Assembly (NCBI RefSeq): GCF_014842995.1
Contig: NZ_JACYXL010000001.1
Location: 559,183 to 623,182, forward strand
Source: Rhodanobacter sp. 7MK24
GTDB taxonomy: Bacteria > Pseudomonadota > Gammaproteobacteria > Xanthomonadales > Rhodanobacteraceae
Direction of reading: 5' to 3'
Length of the DNA stretch: 64,000 bases
The notes beneath the pieces were generated by a model. The model worked only from the letters and a program-made list of their open reading frames with translations. It was not told the origin of the DNA and did no database searches. Of this stretch, positions 48,640 to 55,178 are shown piece by piece (the stretch's first letter is position 1; each line of letters opens with the position of its first letter). A program made the position numbers and the translations under genes.

Positions 48640-49257
48640 TCATGCCGTCCTCGGGATAAACCGCAACGCCACCGAGTTCATGCAATAGCGCAACCCCGTC
48701 GGCTGCGGCCCGTCGTCGAACACGTGGCCGAGGTGGCTGTCGCAGCCGGCGCAGCTGACGGCGATGCGCTCTATGCCGAAGCTGTCGTCGCGGGTTTCGA
48801 TCACGTTGCGTTTCGCGATGGGGCGCCAGAAGCTGGGCCAGCCGGTGCCGGAGTCGAATTCGGTGGTGGCGTTGTAGAGCGCGGTAGCGCAGGCGACGCA
48901 GCGGAAGAGGCCGGGTTGCGCGGGGCGTTCGTGCGGGCCGCTGAAGGCGCGTTCGGTGCCGGCGCGCCGCATCACGTCGAATGCCAGCGGCGACAGGCGC
49001 GATCGCCATTGCGCGTCGGTGAGCACCAGTCGCTGTACCTGCCGGACACCGAGGTCGCGGCCATCGTCGGAAAAGCATTCCAGGGCCACCTCGCCGGGCT
49101 GGTCGTGGACCAGCGCCGGCAGACCGCCCCCGGCACCGGCCGCAAGCAGGCGGGGCAGGGCGATGCTGCCGCCGACGGCGAGCAGGGCACCGCCGCCCAG
49201 CGCGGCGCGCAGGAAACGGCGGCGATCCATTGCAATGGTTTCGTCGATGCGGGACAT
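48640..49257 (-). CDS. msrB: Tat-exported peptide-methionine (R)-S-oxide reductase MsrB
   Basis: 205 residues from ATG 49257, with a strong GGAGG upstream. The N-terminus is a twin-arginine signal: DRRRFLRAALGGGALLAVGG (residues 11-30) before a hydrophobic stretch ending near residue 42. The MsrB domain has two zinc pairs (Cys120-Cys123 and Cys169-Cys172), GTGWPSF at 137-143, SHLGHVF and catalytic Cys192 in RYCMNS. It should reduce the R form of methionine sulfoxide in periplasmic proteins. The dipZ gene lies upstream on the same strand and could supply electrons. A family A palindrome lies between the two genes. I see no sigma-F-type promoter of its own. Confidence 0.93.
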   Translation of the reverse strand: MSRIDETIAMDRRRFLRAALGGGALLAVGGSIALPRLLAAGAGGGLPALVHDQPGEVALECFSDDGRDLGVRQVQRLVLTDAQWRSRLSPLAFDVMRRAGTERAFSGPHERPAQPGLFRCVACATALYNATTEFDSGTGWPSFWRPIAKRNVIETRDDSFGIERIAVSCAGCDSHLGHVFDDGPQPTGLRYCMNSVALRFIPRTA

Positions 49258-49296
49258 GGCGACCTCCGATGACGCGAGTGCGGATGGAAGATCCCG

Positions 49297-49373
49297 GTAG
49301 GAGCGCACCTTGTGCGCGATTGCCTTGTGCTTTGATCAAGGCAGAAGCATTCGCGCACAAGGTGCGCTCCTGC
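49297..49373. repeat. Palindromic repeat, family A copy 2
   Basis: Perfect 21-base arms (49299-49319 and 49351-49371) flank a centre containing GCCTTG/CAAGGC (49322-49327 with 49337-49342). The consensus AGGAGCGCACCYTGTGCGCG is shared with the element at 31371. It sits in the 126-base gap between dipZ and msrB, where it could attenuate or process the transcript. Confidence 0.8.
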
Positions 49374-49383
49374 CGGATGTGGT

Positions 49384-51111
49384 TCAGCCGAAGGTGAAGG
49401 CGTAGGCGTGTATGCCGGGGTCGAGGAAGGTGATGGTGAACGTGCGTTCGCCGTTGCCGTGCGCCTGGCGCACCAGCTGGTACAGGCGCTGTTCGGTGAC
49501 GGTGCCGTTGCCTTGCGCATCGGTGTCCATGCCGTGGTCGGCGCCGGGTGCCTGGCCGTCGAGCGTGATGCGGAAACGAACCGGCCTGCCGTCCTTGCCG
49601 GGGCCGAGCACGAGGTGCAGGTCGCGGCCGCGGAAGCGGTAGGTGATGGAGCCGTCCGTCATGTCCGATGTGGCGCTCTGCGGCTGCACGACCCAGCGGC
49701 CGGCGAGCGCCCACTGGTTGGCGGCGAGTTGCGCGGGCGTGCGGTAATCGTAGGCCTCGTCGTGCGCGACCTGGCCGCTGGCGAAGTTCTCGGAGCGCGC
49801 GTAGCCCACGTAGGTTTCCGGCGAGCGGTCGTCGTCGTTCGAGATGGCCGCTTCCGCACCTTTCGCACCGGGCTGCACGTAGCCGGCGGGCAGATTGGTG
49901 TTGCCGGCTTCGGCGAGCAGTTGGCGGATCACGTCCTCGTCTTCGGCGTAACCGCCTTCGCCGAAGCTGTGGTGGCGGATGCGACCCCGCGTATCGATGA
50001 AGTATTCCGCCGGCCAGTATTCGTTGTTGAAGCCCTGCCAGATCGCGTAGTCGGAATCCAGCGCCACCGGGTAGCGGACGCCAAGCCGTTGCACGGCGGC
50101 CTGCACGTTGGCCGGATCCTTCTCGAAAGCGAATTCGGGCGAGTGCACGCCGATCACCACCAGGCCGTGATCCTTGTACTTGTCGTACCAGGCTTCGACG
50201 TAGGGCAGCGAGCGCAGGCAGTTGATGCAGGAATAGGTCCAGAAATCCACCAGCACCACCTTGCCGTGCAATGCGGCGGGCGTGAGCCGTTTGCTGTTGA
50301 TCCACCCGGTGGCGCCGGTGAGCGAGGGCAAGCTGCCTTCCACCGGCAATGCCTCGCCGGGCTTGGTCGCAGGCGAGGCTGCGGCGGCGGGCATCGGCTG
50401 CACGGCGGCGATCAGTTTCTGCTCGAGGCCATTCGTGCTGGCCAGGGAAACGCGGGTGAGCAGGCCCGTGTCCGCGCCCATCGCGATGGCACCCACACCG
50501 GCCAGTACCAGTGCGCCCAGCGCACGGCGTACCCACTCGCCCGCACCCAGCGAGCGCTTCATCAGCGCGAACACCCGGCCGCCCACGGCCAGGGCCAGGG
50601 CCAGCGAAGTGGCGGCGCCCAGCGCGTAGGTGAGCAGCAACAAGGTGGTGGTGACGCTGGCGCCCTTGAGCGCCGCGCCGGTCAGCAGCAGGCCGAGGAT
50701 GGGCCCTGCGCAGGGCGCCCACAGCAGGCCGGTGGCGATGCCCAGGCCTACGGAACCCCAGATCGATCCGTTGTCATCGTCGGTGCGTTGAGAGAGCTTG
50801 TTGCCCAGAGCCACGAATGGCCGCGTCAACCACTCCGCGACATGCGTGGAAAGCAGGGTCAGGCCAAGCAGGGCCAGCACCACCAGGGCCACCGCGCGGC
50901 CGTACTGGTTGGCGTGCACCGCCCAGCCGCCACCCACGGCAGCCAGCGTGGCTACCAGCGCAAACGTAAGCGCCATGCCGATCAGCATCGGCAGGCCGCT
51001 CTTCAGGAACGGACGGTCGGCGCGCGCGAACACGAAGGGCAGCACCGGCAGGATGCAGGGGCTGAGGATGGTCAGCGCGCCGCCGAGGTAGGCAAGGATC
51101 AGCAGGAGCAT
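49384..51111 (-). CDS. DipZ-type thiol:disulfide protein: CcdA domain, thioredoxin-like domain and C-terminal beta domain
   Basis: 575 residues from ATG 51111. Residues 1-225 are a CcdA/DsbD-beta-like membrane domain with six to eight helices and the redox pair Cys19 (SPCILP) and Cys134 (WAPCAGP). Residues about 255-420 are a thioredoxin-like domain with Cys295-x-x-Cys298 (YSCINCLR). Residues about 430-575 resemble the carbohydrate-binding-like module at the end of mycobacterial DipZ. Such proteins carry electrons from cytoplasmic thioredoxin across the membrane to periplasmic targets. A GTAACC-N16-CGAA site lies directly upstream and msrB downstream, so its client is probably MsrB. The longer frame upstream of 51111 would include the promoter and is rejected. 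Confidence 0.92.
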   Translation of the reverse strand: MLLLILAYLGGALTILSPCILPVLPFVFARADRPFLKSGLPMLIGMALTFALVATLAAVGGGWAVHANQYGRAVALVVLALLGLTLLSTHVAEWLTRPFVALGNKLSQRTDDDNGSIWGSVGLGIATGLLWAPCAGPILGLLLTGAALKGASVTTTLLLLTYALGAATSLALALAVGGRVFALMKRSLGAGEWVRRALGALVLAGVGAIAMGADTGLLTRVSLASTNGLEQKLIAAVQPMPAAAASPATKPGEALPVEGSLPSLTGATGWINSKRLTPAALHGKVVLVDFWTYSCINCLRSLPYVEAWYDKYKDHGLVVIGVHSPEFAFEKDPANVQAAVQRLGVRYPVALDSDYAIWQGFNNEYWPAEYFIDTRGRIRHHSFGEGGYAEDEDVIRQLLAEAGNTNLPAGYVQPGAKGAEAAISNDDDRSPETYVGYARSENFASGQVAHDEAYDYRTPAQLAANQWALAGRWVVQPQSATSDMTDGSITYRFRGRDLHLVLGPGKDGRPVRFRITLDGQAPGADHGMDTDAQGNGTVTEQRLYQLVRQAHGNGERTFTITFLDPGIHAYAFTFG

Positions 51112-51142
51112 GGTGGTGGTCCGTTGGGGTGTGTGCCGGTGA

Positions 51143-51168
51143 TTCGCTGCCACGTCGCGGATGGTTAC
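51143..51168 (-). promoter_or_regulatory. SigF-type promoter of the dipZ-msrB transcription unit
   Basis: On the minus strand GTAACC (51168-51163), 16 bases, then CGAA (51146-51143). This is the exact -35/-10 pattern I know for Caulobacter SigF. The expected start of RNA is 20-30 bases before the dipZ ATG at 51111. Confidence 0.8.
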
Positions 51169-51182
51169 ATCCCGCATGCAAG

Positions 51183-51208
51183 GTAACCGTGACGCCCGGC
51201 GTAGCGAA
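51183..51208 (+). promoter_or_regulatory. SigF-type autoregulatory promoter of the sigF-nrsF operon
   Basis: GTAACC (51183-51188), 16 bases, CGAA (51205-51208), an exact match on the plus strand. It is back to back with the dipZ promoter, the two -35 elements being 14 bases apart. It places the RNA start after about 51213, so the sigma gene cannot start at ATG 51176. Confidence 0.8.
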
Positions 51209-51310
51209 TTGCCGGATGGAATCACCTTATGGGACGAACAACCCTTGACCGCCGATGGCACCTTGGTATGGGATGGCGGCTTCGCCCCGTCATCGGATTA
51301 CCGCGCCTCC

Positions 51311-51892
51311 GTGTCTGCCGAGCCAGCCAGCGCCAACGAACAGGCCGAGCGCCAGCGCGCCGCCTGGATGGCCGCCGCGCAGGCGGGAGACCGCCGTGCC
51401 TACGAGCGCGTGCTGGCCGATTCGGTGGCGCTGATCCGGGCAGTGGCGCGCCGCCAAGGCATGGGCGTGGATGGGCTGGACGACGTGGTGCAGGAGACCC
51501 TGCTCACCGTGCACCGCGTGCGCCACACCTACGATCCAACGCGTTCCTACGACGCCTGGCTCGGCGCCATTGCCGGGCGCCGCGCCATCGATGCGCTGCG
51601 CGGCCAGGGCCGGCGCGGCCGGCGCGAACTGCACGACGACATCGCGCTGGACCAGCACCCTGACCGTGACGACGCGAGCATGGACGCCGAACGCAACCAG
51701 CAGGCGCGGCGCCTGCGTGAGGCCATCGCACAATTGCCCCCCGGCCAGCGCGAGGCGGTGGAGCAGCTCGGCCTGCGCGAGCAGTCGCTGGCCGAGGCGG
51801 CTGCGCACACCGGCCGCAACACCGGTGCGCTGAAAGTGAACCTGCACCGCGCCCTGAAAGCCTTGCGCGACCGCCTGAACGGAGATTCCTGA
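51311..51892 (+). CDS. sigF: SigF-like ECF sigma factor
   Basis: 193 residues from GTG 51311. Region 2 includes DDVVQETLLTVHRVRHTYDPTRSYDAWLGAIAGRRAIDALR and region 4 QLPPGQREAVEQLGLREQSLAEAAAHTGRNTGALKVNLHRALKALRDRL. The upstream ATG at 51176 is in frame but lies before the predicted promoter; the GTG gives the normal length but lacks a clear ribosome-binding site, so the start is uncertain. The gene is followed after 5 bases by nrsF. Together they match the SigF/NrsF modules that respond to oxidants or heavy metals at the envelope. Its targets here are predicted from the three GTAACC-N16-CGAA sites. Confidence 0.88.
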   Translation: MSAEPASANEQAERQRAAWMAAAQAGDRRAYERVLADSVALIRAVARRQGMGVDGLDDVVQETLLTVHRVRHTYDPTRSYDAWLGAIAGRRAIDALRGQGRRGRRELHDDIALDQHPDRDDASMDAERNQQARRLREAIAQLPPGQREAVEQLGLREQSLAEAAAHTGRNTGALKVNLHRALKALRDRLNGDS

Positions 51893-51897
51893 GCACC

Positions 51898-52548
51898 ATG
51901 TCCGAGCCACGCCACCAAGCCCTGATCGACGCGCTCGGTGCCGAGCTGGTGCCGGTGCGGCGCCTGCTGCCGCCGTGGCTGCGCACCGTGGGCTGGCTGG
52001 CGCTGGTTGCGGCGTTCGCGGCGCTGCTGTTTGCGCATTATGGCGATGCACCCATGCTGCGCCGTTGGGCCGGCGCACCAGACCTCGCCTGGGCCGCGTT
52101 CGGCGCGGTGCTCACCGCGATCACGGCGGCCTGGGCGGCGTTCACGCTGGCCGTGCCGGGGCGTTCGCGCGCCTGGGCCTGGCTGCCGTTGCCGCCCGCG
52201 CTGTTGTGGATCGGCGCCAGCGGTCTGGGCTGCCTGCGCACCTGGCTGGCACCGGGCCCCAGCATCGTCACGTTGCATCAGTCCGCGGACTGCCTGGTCT
52301 TCATCATCGGCTTCTCGATTCCGTTGTCGGCGCTGCTGGTGTGGCTGTTGCGCCGCGCCTGCCCGTTGCGCCCGCTGCTGGCCGCGTTGCTGGTGGGCCT
52401 GGCCAGCGCCGCCGCTTCGGCCTGCCTGCTGGAGATCTGCCACGCCTACGATGCGGCCGCCACCGACCTGCTCACGCATGCGCTGGCGGTGGGCATCGTG
52501 GTCGCGGCGAACACGGCGATGGGCGGGCGGCTGCTGTCGCGGCATTGA
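51898..52548 (+). CDS. nrsF: NrsF (DUF1109) membrane anti-sigma factor
   Basis: 216 residues with six hydrophobic segments (about 30-48, 65-85, 93-112, 130-150, 158-178 and 192-210) and a short cytoplasmic N-terminus, the DUF1109 architecture. Five cysteines are present (112, 132, 155, 176, 181); Cys132 and Cys181 correspond closely to the two cysteines (131 and 181) reported, as I recall, as important in Caulobacter NrsF. It should hold SigF at the membrane and release it when oxidised or metal-bound. It is encoded directly after sigF. A large palindrome begins at the base after its stop. Confidence 0.9.
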   Translation: MSEPRHQALIDALGAELVPVRRLLPPWLRTVGWLALVAAFAALLFAHYGDAPMLRRWAGAPDLAWAAFGAVLTAITAAWAAFTLAVPGRSRAWAWLPLPPALLWIGASGLGCLRTWLAPGPSIVTLHQSADCLVFIIGFSIPLSALLVWLLRRACPLRPLLAALLVGLASAAASACLLEICHAYDAAATDLLTHALAVGIVVAANTAMGGRLLSRH

Positions 52549-52814
52549 GAGCCTGTTCACGATCTCCAAGTGCCCCGCGTTGCCATCGAGTGGTCGTCAG
52601 GTGGTGGCGCGTGGCGCAGCGCCTGACTGGCTGTCAGGTCAAGCCGCGCGCTGCCGCATGGCGGCCACTCGATGGCAACCCATAGGGCCGGGTCTGTTTG
52701 CCCGCATGCCGGCGTCATCACTCAGTCGTGGACGGACGTCCACTCCCTCCTTCTTCCTTGGCCTGCGCGCAAACAGCTCTCGGCGCGGGGCGCTTGGAGA
52801 TCGTGAACAGGCTC
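52549..52814. repeat. Nested palindromic element between nrsF and the Met-rich peptide gene
   Basis: Outer arms 52549-52576 and 52787-52814 (28 bases each) are inverted with one mismatch, ending in GAGCCTGTTCACGATCTCC. Inside, 52579-52593 and 52665-52679 are a perfect 15-base inverted pair; CCTGAC/GTCAGG (52622-52638) lies within it, and GTGGAC/GTCCAC (52728-52743) forms a separate hairpin. No coding frame is supported in this 266-base stretch. It fits exactly between the nrsF stop and the next SigF promoter, so it may be a non-autonomous mobile element or a structured terminator. A 3-bp TGA flank on both sides could be a target duplication but is too short to trust. Confidence 0.7.
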
Positions 52815-52818
52815 TGAT

Positions 52819-52844
52819 GTAACCGGCGGCGCGTCCGTGGCGAA
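52819..52844 (+). promoter_or_regulatory. SigF-type promoter of the Met-rich MXKDX peptide gene
   Basis: GTAACC (52819-52824), 16 bases, CGAA (52841-52844), an exact match, four bases after the large palindrome and 58 bases before the start codon. Confidence 0.8.
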
Positions 52845-52902
52845 GGGGAGGGTGGAGGTGGCGTGACCGCTTCCGTCCCTTTCCTCACTCAAGGATCCAC
52901 CC

Positions 52903-53202
52903 ATGAACACACGCACGCTTGCCGCCCTTGCGCTTTCCGTTGCGGTCGCTGCCTTCGCCGTCGCGCCCGCCTTCGCGCAGGATGCCATGCCCGCCAGTGC
53001 CGGCACGGCGATGTCGCACGACGCGATGCAATCCAAGGATGCGATGAAGGGTTCCATGAACAAGGACGACATGATGAAGAAGGACGCGATGAAGTCCGGC
53101 GCGATGAAGTCCAAGGCGATGAAGTCCGACGCCACGATGAAAAAGGACGACGCGATGAAGATGAAGCCGAGTACCGGCAATGCCATGAGCAGCGGTGGCT
53201 GA
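52903..53202 (+). CDS. Exported methionine-rich MXKDX-repeat protein (MrpX-like)
   Basis: 99 residues with AAGGA upstream. A signal peptide (RTLAALALSVAVAAFAVAPAFA) is cleaved about residue 25, leaving a 74-residue mature peptide with 14 methionines (19 percent) and 13 lysines and no cysteine, tyrosine, tryptophan or phenylalanine. Units such as KDAMK, SGAMK, SKAMK and KDDAMK repeat through residues 35-85, the pentapeptide MXKDX pattern. It is probably disordered. Similar peptides under SigF/NrsF (MrpX of Azospira) act as sacrificial scavengers of hypochlorite, being oxidised at methionine and re-reduced by a methionine sulfoxide reductase. The exact SigF-type promoter and the nearby MsrB support this; metal binding is the main alternative. 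Confidence 0.88.
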   Translation: MNTRTLAALALSVAVAAFAVAPAFAQDAMPASAGTAMSHDAMQSKDAMKGSMNKDDMMKKDAMKSGAMKSKAMKSDATMKKDDAMKMKPSTGNAMSSGG

Positions 53203-53210
53203 TGCACGGG

Positions 53211-53241
53211 CGGCATGGCGGGCAAGCCACCCGCCATGCCG
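53211..53241 (+). terminator. Terminator-like hairpin after the Met-rich peptide gene
   Basis: CGGCATGGCGGG (53211-53222) pairs perfectly with 53230-53241 around a 7-base loop, eight bases past the stop. The following GTTTC is a weak T-tract. Confidence 0.6.
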
Positions 53242-53305
53242 CGTTTCACGCCATGCGGGCGAGGCGGGCGGATAATCGCGTGATTCTCCGCAACGGATCA
53301 CGCGC

Positions 53306-54388
53306 ATGGCCTCTTTCGCACAGCAGCTCGGAATCGAACACCCGCTGATCCAGGCGCCGATGGCCGGCGCGAGCACGCCGGCGCTGGCCGCGGCAGTCTC
53401 GGAGGCCGGTGGCTTGGGCTCGCTGGGCGTGGGCTATATCGAGCCGCAGGCGATCCTCGATCAGGCCGCGCAGGTGCGCGCGCTCACCGGTCGACCGTTC
53501 GCGCTGAACCTGTTCGTGTTGCCCGACGACTTCGAGCCGGATATGGCGGCCGTGGCGCGTGCCCGCGCGCGGCTGGACGCGCTTATGGAGCGCGAGGGAC
53601 TCGAGGTGCGCACCAGCCTGCCAATGCGCTGGGCACCCCGCTTCTCCGAACAGTTCGCCGCGCTGTGCGAGGCGCGGCCCGCCGTGGCCAGCTTCGCGTT
53701 CGATCTGCTGACGCCGGCGCAGATGCAGGAAATCAAGCGTCGCGACATCTACGTGGTCGGCACCGCCACCACGGCAGCGGAGGCGCGCGCCTGGGCCGAG
53801 CGCGGCGCCGACACGGTATGCGTGCAGGGGGGCGAGGCGGGTGGGCATCGCGGCGGGTTCCTGCATGCGGGCGAGACGCCGCTGATCGGCCTGTTCGCGC
53901 TGATTCCGCTGGCAGTGCGCGCGGTCGCGGCGAGCGGTAGGGAAATCCCGGTGATCGCCGCCGGTGGCATCATGGACGGCGCGGGCATGCTCGCTGCCGA
54001 AGTGCTGGGCGCCGCGGCCAGCCAGCTCGGCACGGCCTTCCTCGCCTGTCCGGAGTCGTCCGCGGCGGAAGCGTGGAAGCGCGATCTGGCGACAGCGGAA
54101 GACCATCGCATAGCCACCATCCGCAGCTTCTCCGGCCGCGCCGCACGCGGCCTGCGCAACCGCTACGTCGAGGCGATGGAAAGCATGGCGGACGAACTGC
54201 CGGCCTATCCCGTGCTCAACGCGCTCACCGCGCCCCTGCGGCGCGCGGCGGCCGCGGCCGGTCGCGCCGATCTCGTTTCCGAATGGTGCGGCCAGGCTGC
54301 TGCGCTGGCGCACCCACAGCCTGCCGCCGAACTGGTGGCGCGACTGATGCACGAATACCGGCTGGCGCGGCGGGCGCTGGCGCATTGA
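53306..54388 (+). CDS. Nitronate monooxygenase family flavoprotein
   Basis: A 360-residue FMN-dependent TIM-barrel enzyme. It begins QQLGIEHPLIQAPMAGASTPALAAAVSEAGGLGSLG, the family opening, continues with VCVQGGEAGGHRGGF (FMN phosphate and catalytic histidine region) and VIAAGGIMDGAGMLAAEVLGAAASQLGTAFL. It oxidises nitronates such as propionate-3-nitronate to aldehydes and nitrite, a detoxification step in the cytoplasm. It sits at the rsfS end of the accessory block. No SigF-type site precedes it, so a link to the SigF group is only positional. Confidence 0.92.
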   Translation: MASFAQQLGIEHPLIQAPMAGASTPALAAAVSEAGGLGSLGVGYIEPQAILDQAAQVRALTGRPFALNLFVLPDDFEPDMAAVARARARLDALMEREGLEVRTSLPMRWAPRFSEQFAALCEARPAVASFAFDLLTPAQMQEIKRRDIYVVGTATTAAEARAWAERGADTVCVQGGEAGGHRGGFLHAGETPLIGLFALIPLAVRAVAASGREIPVIAAGGIMDGAGMLAAEVLGAAASQLGTAFLACPESSAAEAWKRDLATAEDHRIATIRSFSGRAARGLRNRYVEAMESMADELPAYPVLNALTAPLRRAAAAAGRADLVSEWCGQAAALAHPQPAAELVARLMHEYRLARRALAH

Positions 54389-54439
54389 TGGCCCAGACAG
54401 CGCGTATGCCGCCTTGACCTGCGCCGACACGACGGGCGT

Positions 54440-54445
54440 TATACT
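54440..54445 (+). promoter_or_regulatory. Possible -10 element of the rsfS promoter
   Basis: TATACT lies about 50 bases before the TTG start of rsfS. A TTGACC at 54414-54419 could be the -35 element but the 20-base spacer is longer than optimal, so only the -10 is reasonably supported. Confidence 0.4.
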
Positions 54446-54493
54446 GCCGCCGCGCCGCTCAGGCGCGTGACTCCGTACCGAGGCATCCCCACC

Positions 54494-54880
54494 TTGAGCA
54501 CTAGCCGCAAGACCAAGGCCGACACCACGGCCGAACTGCGCAAGACCGTCATCGCAGCGCTGGAAGAACTGAAGGCCAAGGACGTCCGCGAAATCGACGT
54601 GCGCGGCAAGACCTCCATCGCCGACCTGCTGGTGATCGCCTCCGGCACTTCCGCACGCCACGTCAAATCCATCGCCGACGAAGTGGTGAAGTTCGCCAAG
54701 AAGGCGGGCGTGATGCCGCTGGGCGTGGAAGGCGAACAGGAAGCCGAATGGGTGCTGGTGGACCTGGGCGACGTGATCGTCCACGTGATGCTGCCGCGCA
54801 TCCGCGAGTTCTACGGCCTGGAACGGCTGTGGACGGTGGGCGACCGTGAGCCGGATGTCGATGCGGCGAGCGCGGGGTGA
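54494..54880 (+). CDS. rsfS: Ribosomal silencing factor RsfS
   Basis: 128 residues from TTG 54494 (then STSRKTKADTTAELRK); a GTG at 54467 in the same frame is the alternative. Family signatures: KAKDVREIDVRGKTSIADLLVIASGTSARHVKSIADEV, then GVEGEQEAEWVLVDLGDVIVHVMLPRIREFYGLERLW, essentially the entire RsfS fold. It binds uL14 on the large subunit and blocks subunit joining in stationary phase or starvation. The rare TTG start may keep its level low. rlmH, the usual partner, follows after 298 bases. Confidence 0.95.
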   Translation: MSTSRKTKADTTAELRKTVIAALEELKAKDVREIDVRGKTSIADLLVIASGTSARHVKSIADEVVKFAKKAGVMPLGVEGEQEAEWVLVDLGDVIVHVMLPRIREFYGLERLWTVGDREPDVDAASAG

Positions 54881-55178
54881 GCACCCGCTTTTCCTCCTCT
54901 CCCTTGCGGAGGGGATGCAGCTTTTCTCCCTTCCATCGGCGGAACGGGCGCAGCTTTTCTCCCTCTCCCCTAAGGGGAGAGGGCCGGGGGGAGGGGCGAA
55001 TTTTGCGATGCCCTTTCCACGAAGCGGACAAGCGCTTCGATGGTTTTTCCCGCCGGCCCCGATCCCTCACCTCGATCCTCAAAGCTGCGGTCATCCATGG
55101 CTGCTCCGCGCGTGACCCGAGGGGGAGAGGAGGCGAACGCGGGCGCTGCGCGCCGACTTTTATCGTGGGACAGCAATC
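54881..55178. other. rsfS-rlmH intergenic region with hairpin, no gene seen
   Basis: The region has pyrimidine-rich CTCTCCC runs and one clear hairpin (54961-54970 with 54974-54983, 3-base loop), resembling the dispersed CCCTCTCCCC...GGGGAGAGGG repeats common in proteobacterial genomes. The last 100 bases show no recognisable element. No coding frame here has a credible start. In other genomes rsfS and rlmH are adjacent, so this repeat is probably a later insertion. Confidence 0.5.

Noticed and set aside
51176-51310. Start of the sigF-like gene at ATG 51176
   Set aside because: The exact SigF-type promoter at 51183-51208 lies downstream of that ATG, and the extension has no similarity to ECF N-termini.
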